Positions 1 through 11,069 of a DNA stretch of 64,000 nucleotides are shown piece after piece. The translations under genes and the position numbers were made by a program. The notes below the pieces were generated by a model, which had not been told where the DNA came from, searched no databases, and saw only the letters and a list, made by a program, of their open reading frames with translations. Position 1 is the first letter of the stretch. Every line of letters starts with the position of its first letter. Location: assembly GCA_031772625.1 (NCBI GenBank), contig CM062816.1, positions 834,418,033 to 834,482,032 of the forward strand, given 5' to 3'. The stretch comes from Pinus tabuliformis (lineage: Eukaryota > Streptophyta > Pinopsida > Pinales > Pinaceae).

Positions 1-351
1 CTCTGACATCTCTGTCAGGCTAGAGACACCCTCGATGCTGAAACTCCCTTTGTCACTAACAAGTTCTCCCTCTCTGACCTTTGCACTGCTACAACAACTC
101 CATGCATCTCGCACTGTTGCACACCTCTTTGTGCCATCTTGCACTAGTGCAACACTCCCGTGCTTCTTGCACTTTTGCCTCGCGTTTCCCTGAGAATCCT
201 GCCCTGTAGCTCCCTTTGTCGCTCCATCCACAACCATCTCTACCAACATTGCCAGTACCACTAATATTCTTCGGGGCTCTCGTAGCAAGGTCTAATCCAA
301 GAGGTTGGGTACCTCGAGGATCCTGCCCCTCATCGCTTGTAGTCTGTCTGA

Positions 352-1221
352 CTACAGCTCGATGTCTCCCCACTTTCGCTCAAGTGGTGTGTGCGCACTC
401 ATGGCACAGTCATCGTTTGTCTCCACTTCCTTCTCTTCCCTTGTTGGCACGGCCTTGGTCTCGGAGGCCTCTCCCTTGCTCTTCTTCCTTGGACACTGGG
501 TCGCATAATGACCCAACTTCCCACAATGGAAGCATTTGACCTTAGAGAGGTCCTTCTTCTTCCATTTCTCCTGCTTTCCCTCAAATGCTAGGGCAACATC
601 CACCTCCTCCTCCTTCTTGATTTTGATCCCCTTGTCGCTACTTCTGGCCTTGCTCAGCCTTCTGATCTCTTCTTGGCGAAGGGAAGCTCACATTTCCTCC
701 CAATATGGAAGGGTCGCCTTGCCCAGTATGCTCTCGACAAACACCTCCCAGTCTTTTGAGACTGCATTCAAGACCATTCTCACCATCAATTCTTGATCCA
801 ACGTGGCCCTTATGGAAGTTAGCTGATCTCGGATCTCCTTCAATCGATCGATGAAGGGGTCAATCTATTCTATCTTCTGCATATGGTATGATCACAACTA
901 ATTTTCTAGTAACATCCTTCTCTACACAAAAGTATGCTGGTACAATTTCTTTAGGGCATCCCACATCTCATTTATCGTGTCCTTTTCGTAAATATGTGGT
1001 ACTACATGGTCCTTGACCCCGTCAAGAATGATTCTCTTGGCCCTCACCATTGCCTCCTCGTACTTGTCGTTATTAGCTGGGTCAACTGGGATAGCTATTG
1101 TCCTCAAGGCGAAGCACTTGACACGATTTCTGTCTAGAACAAATATGATTCTGGCCTTCCAGATTATGAATTTTGAGGCTCCGTCCAGTCTGTCCTGGTC
1201 TCTTACCCTGTTCACTACCAT
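352..1221 (-). pseudogene. Copia Gag remnant with CCHC zinc knuckle
   Basis: The N-terminal part (1221 down to about 922) has the plant Copia Gag pattern: a FIIWKAR segment, then a helical stretch with RIILDGVKDHV and MWDALKKLYQ. The zinc knuckle CFHCGKLGHYATQC, at about 535-495 within 603-352, binds RNA in this family. Gag would form the cytoplasmic particle that packages element RNA. The copy is a fossil and not one open frame. The closest relative in this window is the Gag at 29813-30592, which shares the KVKCFxCGKxGHY block. Confidence 0.75.
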
Positions 1222-1779
1222 CTCGTTGCTCCTCTACTTCCCTCCTAGAATTTCTTGGTGTGACTGCCTCTGAGCCTCGATTTCCCTCCTGAAGACCCTT
1301 CTGCCAATGTCAAGATGCCCCCACTCCGATCGTTAGTGCAGCTGCACCATTGATCTGGATTTCTCAACTAGAAATCCTCAGTAGCAACTCTCTCCTCCTT
1401 GGCCTTGCCCTGATAGGTATTGTTCTGACTATAGTACCCCACCAACTTCACTTTGCAACTTACCCACAGCCTCCTAAACCCCAACAAACTGAAGGTTAGA
1501 GCTCCTAGGCTTTTCACAATCCTGGCACCAGAAAATCAACTTCCTCAGCCAACTGCATCAGCCCTCGTGGCCTCTGTGTGGCTCTGCGTGAGCTTATCTT
1601 TGCCACCCTCAGCCTCTGTGCTGCCTCTTCTTGGCTCGAACTTGATGATGCAAGCACTGCATCACCCCTTCCTTGCTATTTCTTTGCTAGGAACAAATTC
1701 TGTCACTCAGGATAGTTATTTTCTGTTGTTGCTGCTATACTCGGCTGATGTCCTTAGTTCTCCCGTGATCTGCAACCAC

Positions 1780-1791
1780 GCTCCGATTCCA
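1780..1791 (-). other. Primer binding site (initiator Met tRNA type)
   Basis: The minus-strand sequence TGGAATCGGAGC abuts the LTR end and resembles the plant Copia primer site TGGTATCAGAGC. This sets the element's orientation. Confidence 0.6.
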
Positions 1792-2904
1792 TGTTGGAAT
1801 TTCTAAGTCTAACTGTTAGAAACCCTTCATGCACTTTACTGATTTATTCCTATCTACTTGTTTTGTTAATTAACAAGACATTTACCATGTAAATACTGGA
1901 AATAAATACAAGTACATGCTCAACACATTACAGACCATCAAATGAAGGAAACATAAACAAGCACACAAGTGACATCGTTGTTTTTGGACTAATGTCCCCA
2001 GAAAAATCCAATGCGGGAAAACCGGTGCAGCTATCTGAGGGTTTGATTTATTAATTAGTTTCATAATACAATCTGGGTGCCAAATCCGACTCACCGAACA
2101 GAGAAAAATATCGGTAGTAGTACCTCTCTACTTGGAAGCAGATATTTCGACTGAAACCTCAGATAAACACTTCGGAAACTTCACAACTCCAATCTTCCCC
2201 CCGAAACCCCAGTGTCAGCCTCTAGGGACTGCGTCAGCCTCTCTCTGGCCCAGCATTAGCCCAACGTCACTCTGGCTTGGCCCGCGTCAGCCTCTGGAGG
2301 CACTGCATCAGTCCTCTAGTCCTCTATGTCACTCATGCTGGCCCTTTGAGGCACTGTGCAGCTCTTGGCTACCTCTGTGTGAGCCCTAGTTGGCTCTACA
2401 TGAACCCTTGGCTGGTTCTACGTCCCTCTCTCCGGCTACTGCGTTGATCCTCCCAGTGTTATCTCTGCCTCTCTGCTTCTGTATTCACTACCCCTCAGCT
2501 GCAACTCTGATCACTCTCTCGACTTTCTTAGCAAACCCAGTCCCAGAAAGTTGAAATATTGATCCCTTGGTGTGTTCTCCAAGTGACCCTCAAGCCTCCT
2601 CTTATACTTTTCTCATTGCAATTCAACGACTGAGATTAAGTCCCTAATCAATGAATAAGATTAGATATGGCTTGATGCATGCCTTTTGGACCATTCTAAC
2701 ACAGTTTTATATTAATTCACATTAATATTTTATTTTCCCTAAGTTTAGACTTAGGGACTCCATTAAAAATATTAATTATTTTAATATCTCCCAAACTGTT
2801 TAGAATTTGCCCAAACCTTTTCTGGGTATTCGAGATTTCATGTGCCTTAGCCTCTCCACTAATTTTTGTGGCTAGAGCATATCCAATGCTACCCCAAATC
2901 AACA
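1792..2904 (-). repeat. 5' LTR of the left-edge Copia-type element
   Basis: About 1,113 bp. On the minus strand it begins TGTTGATTTGG and ends GAAATTCCAACA, and the primer-site-like sequence follows directly. The first third aligns by eye with the LTRs of the element at 28198-32376, including the GTGGAGAGGCTAA block and a CCTAAGTCTAAACTTAGG palindrome. The TG...CA ends and the adjacent primer site fix both borders. Confidence 0.72.
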
Positions 2905-4620
2905 TATTCGACACAAGCTCGTGCTTAACTCATGTACAAGAAGAGCTTCCTACAGAAAAATGGAAATAATTGGATTTTCTCTCCCTAACTCAAGATTCTA
3001 TTGTTCATTTGTAGCTTTGGAAAGTTTACTTCCTTCCCTATTCCAAATCCCTACACTTAAGCTACTGTAGGTGACAAGAGCCCTAAAAATGGTAAAATTC
3101 TAGATGGTGGAGGTGCATAAAGAAGCTCCTCCTTTCCTTCCTCCATCAACTACTTGATCTGGTAATGCTTGAACTCTTTGAAGATAGTCTATGGGCCTCC
3201 CATCTGATTGTCCCATCCGAGGGTAGCATCCTAATATTAAACCTTAGGACTATTATTTAAACCTTAACATTGGGGATTAATAAAACAAAGTGAATAAATG
3301 ATAAACCGAAGGAATTATTAATATTACAAACTTAAAGAACAAATAAACCTAATCATTTAATATTATAAACCCAAGGAAATAGTAAACCGGACCTAAACCC
3401 TAAATCCATGGCATCAATATATAAACATAATCAGTGCTTTAACACAAAAAATAAAATAAAAAACATAAACCAAAACCAATATAAGAACCACATTGCAAAC
3501 AATAAAGCACTAAAACATGATAAATCATCATTACATTAATAATAACACATTTATATCACTACATTGTAAACAATAAATAGAATTTAAGCCATAAATACAT
3601 TGATATCAATACATGAATGTATTAATAGTATGAATCTCAAGAATATTGATATAAATACCTAGAACATGAAATCCCAACAATAATATTATAAATGTAAACA
3701 ATATTTTCATTTACGAAAGACGTGAACAAAGTGAAGGGATCCACAAAAGACCACAACAATAAGAAATGCAAGAAAAAGATATAAAATAATAACACTCCCA
3801 TTTTAGCAAAGCAACATAAATGAAAAAGACACATCTAAATTGCACACATTGGATTTAAAGAAGAACAACATAATAGGACATTTTAAGACCAGAGATATAC
3901 AATTTTGTACATAAAAACAACATTAGTGTTTAAAATAATAAATTTAACCAACATTACAACCACAGAAAGAATTTTAATTAACGTTGTATTATTAAGTTGT
4001 TCTTTACTCAATAGGTGATGAAGATGAAACTTATGATGTTATGACACAACTCGAAATATTAATGCACTCAAAAATGCAATAACAACTTTCAAATTGGATA
4101 AAATCCTATTTAGAGAAAAGAAAGAGTTTCTTTGATTTTTCGAAATGAAATGCAAAAACTCACAACCTTTCCAATTTTTCTAAAGCAACCAAATTCACTT
4201 TAATGTAATGAAAATGTAGGCAACAAACCAAATTCCAGATTTTCCTAAACATCAAGTAAGACAAAATACTCTTTATCTCTAATCACTCAAAACTTTCAAG
4301 AACATAGAAAACAATAGAGAGAGTTGGAGAAAACATATTTTCCCCTATGAATGCTTTGATTTAATGATAATAACAATGTAATTGTGAAAAAATTCCAAGA
4401 TGAAAGCAAAAATTTCATTTATCAAGCAAAAATGACCACAATTCCTTCACAAAAGCACTAGGTCTCAAGAAACCCTAATTTGCAATTCAAAATGAGTTTG
4501 ACCACAAATAAGCAACAACTAAGGCTTAACTAGTGTATTTGACAGAACAAAATAAGAATATCATAAGAAAAATGAAAATCTATATTGTTTTGATCACTAA
4601 ACAAATCAACCAGGCAAAAC
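2905..4620. other. AT-rich DNA, nothing assigned
   Basis: Low-complexity, A-rich on this strand, with no frame that looks coding. The short open stretch near 3637-3834 is hydrophobic and shows no family motif. It may be leader or internal DNA of an old Gypsy-type element read on the minus strand, given the primer-site-like motif at 5147-5167, but I see no Gag or pol. Confidence 0.4.
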
Positions 4621-4846
4621 CCTAAGTAATTTCTTCAAAAAGACCTAATTCTAAAACACCATTAACAAAGAACTCAATTGAGTTCAAAAGAGACAGAACA
4701 CAGTCCAAACAAAGATAATGACACTTACAAAAAAAAACCTAAGTAATTTCTTCAAAAAGACCTAATTCTAAAACACCTTTAACAAAGAACTCAATTGAGT
4801 TCAAAAGAGACAGAACACAGTCCAAACAAAGATAATGACACTTCCA
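4621..4846. repeat. Tandem duplication, 117-bp period, two copies
   Basis: The block starting CCTAAGTAATTTCTTC at 4621 is repeated from 4738 with almost no differences, and each copy ends in a poly-A tract. The near identity makes this far younger than the surrounding decayed elements. Slippage or unequal exchange at the A tracts is the likely cause. Confidence 0.9.
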
Positions 4847-5146
4847 GCAAAAAAAAAAAACTTAGGTCTGGGTTGAAGCAAAAGCTATATTTTCAAAAAT
4901 TCTCAAGGCCAGCACGGGTAAATTGTGGAAAACAGAGCGCATATGCTCTGTTGCTAAGGAAAAACTAGCGCAGAACTGTGCTCTGTTAGCAAATAGAAAC
5001 AACACAGGGTTAAAAAACTTAAGAAAAAATAAAATTTTGAAAAATCAACCAGACAAATCTAAAAGTAATTAATTTATAAGGACTCAGGTCTGGATAGATC
5101 AAAAGAATCAGAAAGAAAAACTAAGGAAAAAGATGAGAACAGAGAC

Positions 5147-5167
5147 GTTCCCCATTATGGTCGCCAA
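5147..5167 (-). other. Gypsy-type primer-site-like motif
   Basis: On the minus strand this reads TTGGCGACCATAATGGGGAAC, which resembles the TTGGCGAC...TGGGGA primer region that follows the 5' LTR in several plant Gypsy lineages (Tat/Ogre type). If real, the sequence from about 5171 rightwards is a decayed minus-strand LTR and the SINE at 5474 landed inside it. I could not place the other LTR end. Confidence 0.35.
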
Positions 5168-5473
5168 TTTTTTACACCAGACAAATCCCTCTTGCGGACA
5201 AGATTGATCTCCCTAGATCCTTGATAGAAACTAGAAACAAGCAAGATAATTCAATTGACCCTTTGCCTAAGTTGAACTTGTTTGAATTATAAGAACTAAA
5301 GCTAATGGATGAACCTCTTACATATTTCATGAAATGCTCAATGAAGATCCCTTGTTGTGATTTGATGCAACTCTTCAATGCTTGATAAGACCTGCAAATA
5401 TTGACCATAAAAGGATCAAAAGCACATCCGATATAATAATCCAAACAACTTAACCTAATGATCAAGGAGATTA

Positions 5474-5678
5474 AGCCCCAAGGGATAGCTCAATTGGTCG
5501 AGTTCCCATTGCTAAGTACCTTCCCAGTTGGGAGGTCACGAGGTCAAATCTCCTCAACGCCCTTGGGGTTAGGCCTATTAAAATTGGCCGATGGGCAGAT
5601 CCCTTTGGGTGGATCTGCCCCAATATTTCCCATGGATGTAGCGACCACTCCGAGATCGTGAACCACAGTTGAAAAAAA
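5474..5678 (+). mobile_element. tRNA-derived SINE, complete, with target-site duplications
   Basis: A 205-bp unit flanked by the same 16 bases on both sides (ATGATCAAGGAGATTA at 5458-5473 and 5679-5694). The head has an RNA polymerase III A box (TAGCTCAATTGG, 5486-5497) and a B-box-like GGTCAAATC (5542-5550), spaced as in tRNA genes. The tail ends in a short A run. This is the hallmark structure of a plant SINE, copied by a LINE's reverse transcriptase. The middle and tail (TTGGCCGATGGGCAGATCC region) are not tRNA-like. The head resembles Au-type SINE heads, but I cannot name the family with certainty. Perfect duplications suggest it is younger than the LTR elements here. Confidence 0.88.
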
Positions 5679-6085
5679 ATGATCAAGGAGATTAGGAATT
5701 GAATTTGCCTTAATAATCATTATAAACAATTGTAAGCCATGCATTATTCCAGTAAGACAAATCAATGGGAGAAAGTGTTCATTTGTATTACTCAAAGATT
5801 AAGAGGAGCCTTACAACCTTCGCCTTCATGCCTTGAGGTCCCTCCAAATTCATTCAATCTCCTCCTTAGATGACAAGATTTCCAATCTCAAACCAACAAC
5901 ATAAGTTTGTCTTCTCTGAGTTCTGGCCTCTTCAATCCCTCTACCCTCTAGTCATTTTATACACAAAGAGGAAGAATTTTCAGATCCAAAAGAGGAGGAT
6001 GAGACTCCTTCATTGATGGATTAAGTTACCATGAGAAAAGGGATTAAGATGCATCATCTGAGGGTTATAGTTTGAATAGTCTTCA

Positions 6086-6538
6086 TGTTGGGTCGTGTTA
6101 TATTCTTTCCAAGACTAGCCCCCCTAGCTTAACTAGCGGGTTAGAGGTGGGGTGGAGCCCCCCCTTCGTTGCATCGATGTGTAGTGGGGGGTTTGAGGGG
6201 GGCGGTTAGCCCCCCTCTACGAGGTTCACGGCGTTGTCCCAGGGATTTTTTTTTTTTTTTTGGACCCATGGTTTTGTCCATGGTTTTGTGCATGGTTTTC
6301 GCACATGGTTTTGGGCACGCTAGTTTTCGGTCCATGGTATTGGATGCTTCAACATGTATATATATGTATTGTAACATTGAAAGGAATATAATGAAAAATC
6401 AATCTGGTAGTCTCAGTTTTGGGATCCAGTGGAAAATATTTGTGTATATATGTTTGATGTGTTATGCTCTCGCCTTTGTTTATTTTATGTTTTTAGAATT
6501 CGTATGCAAGTAAGTTCTGAACGGGGTTAAAACCTACA
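6086..6538 (+). mobile_element. Solo Copia LTR with 5-bp target duplication
   Basis: The 453-bp unit begins TGTTGGGTCGTG and ends GGTTAAAACCTACA, flanked by CTTCA on both sides (6081-6085 and 6539-6543). It aligns along its length with the 538-bp LTR at 60630-61167, including the shared GTATTGTAACATTGAAAGGA block and the end sequence. No internal DNA follows, so it is a solo LTR, presumably left by recombination between the two LTRs of one insertion. The 5' third is full of G and C runs. Confidence 0.9.
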
Positions 6539-6543
6539 CTTCA

Positions 6544-9500
6544 CTTGGAAGCTTTTAGTTGGGAAATATTCGACCAAATATGTTTCTAAAATGTACTTTT
6601 TATTTTTACTTTCTTGAAGTCACCTGCGCAGGTTTATAGTGGCAGACAGAGCACATCTCTACATTGTTCTCAGAGTTAATTTCAACAAATGCACGAGAAA
6701 CTCTAGATAAATCAGTGCGGTGTCACTTAACGAGGTTTGATAGTTATTTTCCCCAAATTTCTCATTTGCTTCAAAATATTTTGGGTTGTTTGACTTCTTA
6801 GGGAGCTGGTTCAAACATTTTCACGGATGGTAAAAAGACCCATAAATTGATCAAGTGTCATGGCGACAAATTGACATGTAACAAGTATATAGGTTAGAAA
6901 ATGAGTAGTGTCACAATGTCAACTTATAAACTTGCAAAAACTTGTGCACATGCTAGTCATTACTCCAAAATCAAATATGCTAATTCTCCTTAATGTTAAT
7001 CATAATTTGGTGAAGTACTAAGAAATGTAATTGGAAACACTTGAAGCTTAAATCCTGCATACAAGAATTAAAATGGGAAAATATAGGGTTATAAGTGAAT
7101 GAAATGGAATTAAAAGTAGGGAAAAGAAGACATTGAAATGCAGTAATTTTGTAACTCGTCAATTACAGCATTTTTTGAACCCATCTCATGAAGGGCACTC
7201 TCAAGTAAAAAATGCATTTGTTATGAAGCACATCTACTAACCATCATGAATTTAGAGAAAGGGAAGTGTTATACATTGTAGCTTTTTCTATGTTATAAAG
7301 CACACTAGTGTTCAGACTAGCATGTGTCACACATTGCAATTCTCTAGGTTGATCCATACTAGTAGCGAATGACTATGCAAATAATAAAAAACCTAGTGGT
7401 AATACATAATGGAAACTACATAGTAGGGAAGGAAAAAATGACTAATACGTGTGGTTGAACACATGAAAGTTTGTGGCATGGGAGAACTTACGGTAGGTAG
7501 AGTACTACACTCTCTTTGAAAATGTTATACAAATAATTGTATGAACCATATAAATAAATCATAGTTTTCTGTGTGCTTGAACTAATTGATCAAGTGGAAC
7601 TATAATTTCCTTAGATATCCTATAATAACTTGTATGCATTAAATTCTTTGTTGTTAGCACATATAATTCAAATACTAAAAGCTAGAGTATCAAGTTGAAA
7701 ACTATATACATACTAGCCAAATTTCATCTAAGCCCTGTGGATTACTAGGAATGAAACTTGAATTCAGAAAAATGTACCCAAGATAATGAATCAAACCCCA
7801 CTCAATATCATAGCCTATTTCCATTCTAATTTATTTCTTTCAAGGTCCTATTTATTTTTCTCTCAAGGAATAACTCACAAGGAAACTGAAGTGATGCTTT
7901 CCACATGCATGGATGACTTTTCTAGTAAACCCATTAGTGTATACTAATGTGCCTCACCTAGGTGGGATTCAAACCAAGCACCTACTGGCATGAAACTAGC
8001 TAAATATCCAAAAACATTGGAGATAGTTTGTTGAGCTACCCCATTGGGTTAGATTTGATCTACTAATTTGGAGTAGAAGGAAATTTATTAAACTCATTTA
8101 CAAGCCCACTAAAATTTCAAATTTATTTTTCTTATTGATTATCGCAAACTTCCTTATTACTTCAAGCTCAGCTCAAATTTTCTTAAATTGACCATCGACC
8201 ACACATAATTTCAAATCATCAAATTCTAAGTTATAAATGTTTGGAAGCAAAGAGTAAAACACTAGTTTCACTTTAACTATGTAAGGTTAACATGCAAGAA
8301 GCATATCCCTTAAGGAAAAAATTAAGGACAAGACACTATAGAGAGATCTTAGGTTACATGGTCTACTCAACTTGCCTAACACAAATAACTATGCTTAGTA
8401 ACCTACTGGAAAAAAACAAGGTTATAAATTTAAGAGTGAAGTACTATGTGTATTACAATTAATCCTGATTAAATAGATTTTTGTTCAAAATAACTAAATA
8501 AAAAATTAATCTATACACCTAAAAGGGTAAAAAGATACCATTGTATAACTTTTCTTATTTTAGAAAATATTCCTTTTTAAATGTTTAAATAAAGTGTTAA
8601 ATATGTATTAAAAATACCACACACACACACACACACATATATGGGTGATTGCAGGAAGAAAGATGATACACAATAGGAGTGCACGAGTGATTTCTTTTAG
8701 GAATGTGCATGTGTCACTAAAAAAATGAGTTCTTATTTTTTTTGTTTGACCCTTTCCAAACCTCCATGTTAGCTTATGTTACCTTATGATGTGGAAAAAT
8801 AATGTGAACATGCTTTATTTATAAAATCATGCACATAGTATTTTAACACGTAGGTGCTTTTAGTAAAAGTACATGTGGATTCCTTTGTCTATCGAAAAAT
8901 AAAAATTAAAAAAGCAAGCTTGTGGGGTCTCATTGTTCCTTGCAGATTGTGACTTAGCAATGATGTGTGAGCTGCTAAGTCAAAGAAAACACACATGCAC
9001 TTGTGGTGAAACCTCATCCAAATTTTTTCTCGTTGAGTAAAGATAAGTCTCATGATTTTATTTTTATTTTTTTAACGTAATAAAAATGCAATTTTTAAGG
9101 AAATGTTTTATTTTTAATTGCAGATTTAGTTTAAATACAATTACCATGGCTAAAAACCACAAACTAAATCAACAAATGAACCCCACATCAGAGCCATAAT
9201 AAAACATAAACCTAGAGGAAAATCTCAATCCACAAACAAGAATTACATATGAAGTAAATGAATTAAAAATATTGATTGAAGAGCTTGTACACACAAGGGA
9301 ACCATCATGAATCTCATTAGCCACTTCCCTTCACAACATTATTTCCTCCATTAATTTTTCCCATGATCAACTAATAAATCACTAAATATAGGTCTAGGAT
9401 TAGAGAATTCTACTCCACTTGTATTAGTGAAGAACAAGTTAAAGCATTGAATATCACCAATCAGAGGATTATGGGGTTATTCATTCACCCAAGAACCAGC

Positions 9501-9625
9501 CAAACCCCTAATCCGAGGAAGAGGCATCTTTGCATGGACTGGTGAAAATTTGATCCATGGAAAGAGAATTAGATGAGTTGTTGGTTTATGGTTTTTGATA
9601 AAGCTCCTTGTAATAATAGGCAGGT
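6544..9625. other. AT-rich DNA, nothing assigned
   Basis: About 3 kb with no coding signal, no RNA gene and no repeat I can match elsewhere in the window, apart from a short CA microsatellite at 8618-8637. Open stretches are short and of low complexity. Confidence 0.5.
8618..8637. repeat. CA microsatellite
   Basis: Ten CA dinucleotides, followed by a short AT run. Confidence 0.95.
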
Positions 9626-10224
9626 TGTTGGAAATAATACTGAGAGGGGGGGGGGGTGAATCAGTATTATCAAGTTCTTTTAATAAAACTTCCTTATTTA
9701 TACTTTGAATTATTTTTGCATGTCAGTACCATAAAATAATGAGCATGAACAAAGAAAACAGATAGTCACACCAAATAACACCAGATGTAAGGTGGAAACC
9801 CAATGTGGGTGAAAACCACCTGCTGCAATATGTCTCTATCTTCTTTCAAATTAGAAACTCCTTTTACAATGGTTTTGTACTGGTGCAATCCTTTACCAGT
9901 ACGCAGGCTGCAACCTGCAGAGAGCTACAACTCTCTCTCGTTTTCCAGTCTCTCTGGGAAGGGAGCTACAACCCCCTACTTCTTTTCTTTCAAGGACCAC
10001 TTTTCATAATTTTTCAAACTGGATCCATAAACATCAAGAGGTCATCAAGTACAAGTAAATCACCCAGTCAACTGCAGTAACCAGATCAACAATAACAGTA
10101 AATTAAACCCAGAACACCTTATCAATAGAAAAAAATTCAGCCAACAAAAGGTCTTAAGACAGATCCACAGTTTTTCTTTATCTGGCCTACGTGGCTCCGC
10201 ACTTCACCTTCTGCTCCCTTGCGT

Positions 10225-10545
10225 ATACCCGCAGAGAGCCTTCTGCTGCACCGCGTACCCACGCACTGTTTCTTCAATCACGCCGCGTACTGTTACTGTA
10301 AGTATGCACCCACAGATGTTATCGCGCCGTGTACTGCTACTGTAGCCACGCACCCACAGATGTTATCGCGCTGCGTACCTACGCACCTGCAGCTTCTGAA
10401 GCGCCGCGTACTTTCACTGTGCCTACGCACCTGAACCTCTGTCGCGCTGTGTACCCACGCACTGCGCCTTCTTCTGCTCTGCGTACCCACGCACTGCTCC
10501 TTCTTCTGCTCTGCGTACCCACGCACTTGCACCGTTAATCACCTG
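10225..10545 (+). repeat. Degenerate GCGTACCCACGCA minisatellite
   Basis: Seven or eight units of about 32-45 bp, each holding a GCGTACNNACGCAC core followed by a CT-rich spacer such as CTTCTTCTGCT. Related GGTACGCACC and GCGTACCTC pieces recur at 10955-11055. The block is much richer in GC than its surroundings. Long open frames across it on both strands are composition artefacts. Confidence 0.75.
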
Positions 10546-10758
10546 CGTACCTCTGATTAGGGCCGAATTGGCAGTCCCCTAGTGTGCCACAGATAGTCAG
10601 ATACTCAGATCTGATCATGCGCTCGAGAGATCACCCTTCATAGATTCACTTTCATCTTCAATTTTATATAGATCAAGCTTTTAAAACAATAACCCAATAT
10701 TTCAGATCTTAAGATATTCAATTTGCAAAAGATGCATTAGCCAAGTGATCTCCTTCCC

Positions 10759-10766
10759 TATTTATA
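10759..10766 (+). promoter_or_regulatory. TATA box candidate in the LTR-like block
   Basis: TATTTATA preceded by CTTCC, about 300 bases upstream of the proposed LTR end. Position and sequence fit a U3/R border. Confidence 0.4.
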
Positions 10767-11069
10767 GTCAAGCCCTTATTCACACCATGGGGAAAAACCA
10801 TCAATAACCAATACAAGGGATCCAAACCGGGGCTAAAATAGATCCTATACCACGGGCCAAAACCATAGAATCAAGAACGGCGGGCTAAATACCACGGGCC
10901 AAACATAGGAAACCCCACATGAACGCGCTTCTCTGCCTTGAAGTAAGTGAACTGGGGGTACGCACCTTCTGAACGGGTGACCTGCGTGTGAGGCCGCAGT
11001 CCCTTCACGGCGTACCTGCGGGTACGCACCTTTTGAATTATTCTCCTGCGTACCTCTTAATTTCCAACA

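Larger units (their letters stand above)
1..2904 (-). mobile_element. Copia-type LTR element, 5' part, cut by the left window edge
   Basis: Read on the minus strand, the order is LTR (2904-1792), a primer-binding-site-like segment, a leader of about 560 bases, then a Copia-type Gag with a CCHC zinc knuckle. Past the knuckle, towards position 1, I see repetitive GTGCAA-rich sequence and no protease, so it may be a gag-only element like 28198-32376. The two have related LTRs: both start with a TGTTNRTTTNNNGTAGCATYGG-like sequence and share a GTGGAGAGGCTAA block. The 3' LTR lies outside the window, so no target duplication can be checked. It is broken, with several breaks in the Gag region. Confidence 0.8.
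9626..11069 (+). mobile_element. LTR-like block, solo LTR or 5' LTR of a lost element
   Basis: The 1,444-bp block starts TGTTGGAAAT and ends ATTTCCAACA, a perfect 10-base inverted pair in TG...CA form. It has a TATA-like TATTTATA (10759-10766) about 300 bases before its end, where a plant LTR promoter would lie. A perfect 10-bp stem around a G run sits at its 5' end (9634-9670). No 5-bp target duplication is visible. The sequence after 11069 (TTTTGAGAGCC) weakly resembles a Copia primer site, so this could be a 5' LTR whose body is gone. The GC-rich middle contains the minisatellite described separately. Confidence 0.5.

Noticed and set aside
216-796. Plus-strand open frames over the left-edge Gag
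   Set aside because: They are reverse-strand shadows of the Copia Gag and its knuckle, which read correctly on the minus strand.
5484-5552. A functional tRNA gene
   Set aside because: A and B boxes are present, but the fold between them is not tRNA-like, the unit is 205 bp with an A tail, and it has long target duplications, so it is a SINE.
10219-10538. Overlapping open frames on both strands in the GC-rich block
   Set aside because: They track the minisatellite period and the low stop frequency of GC-rich DNA, with no protein family pattern.
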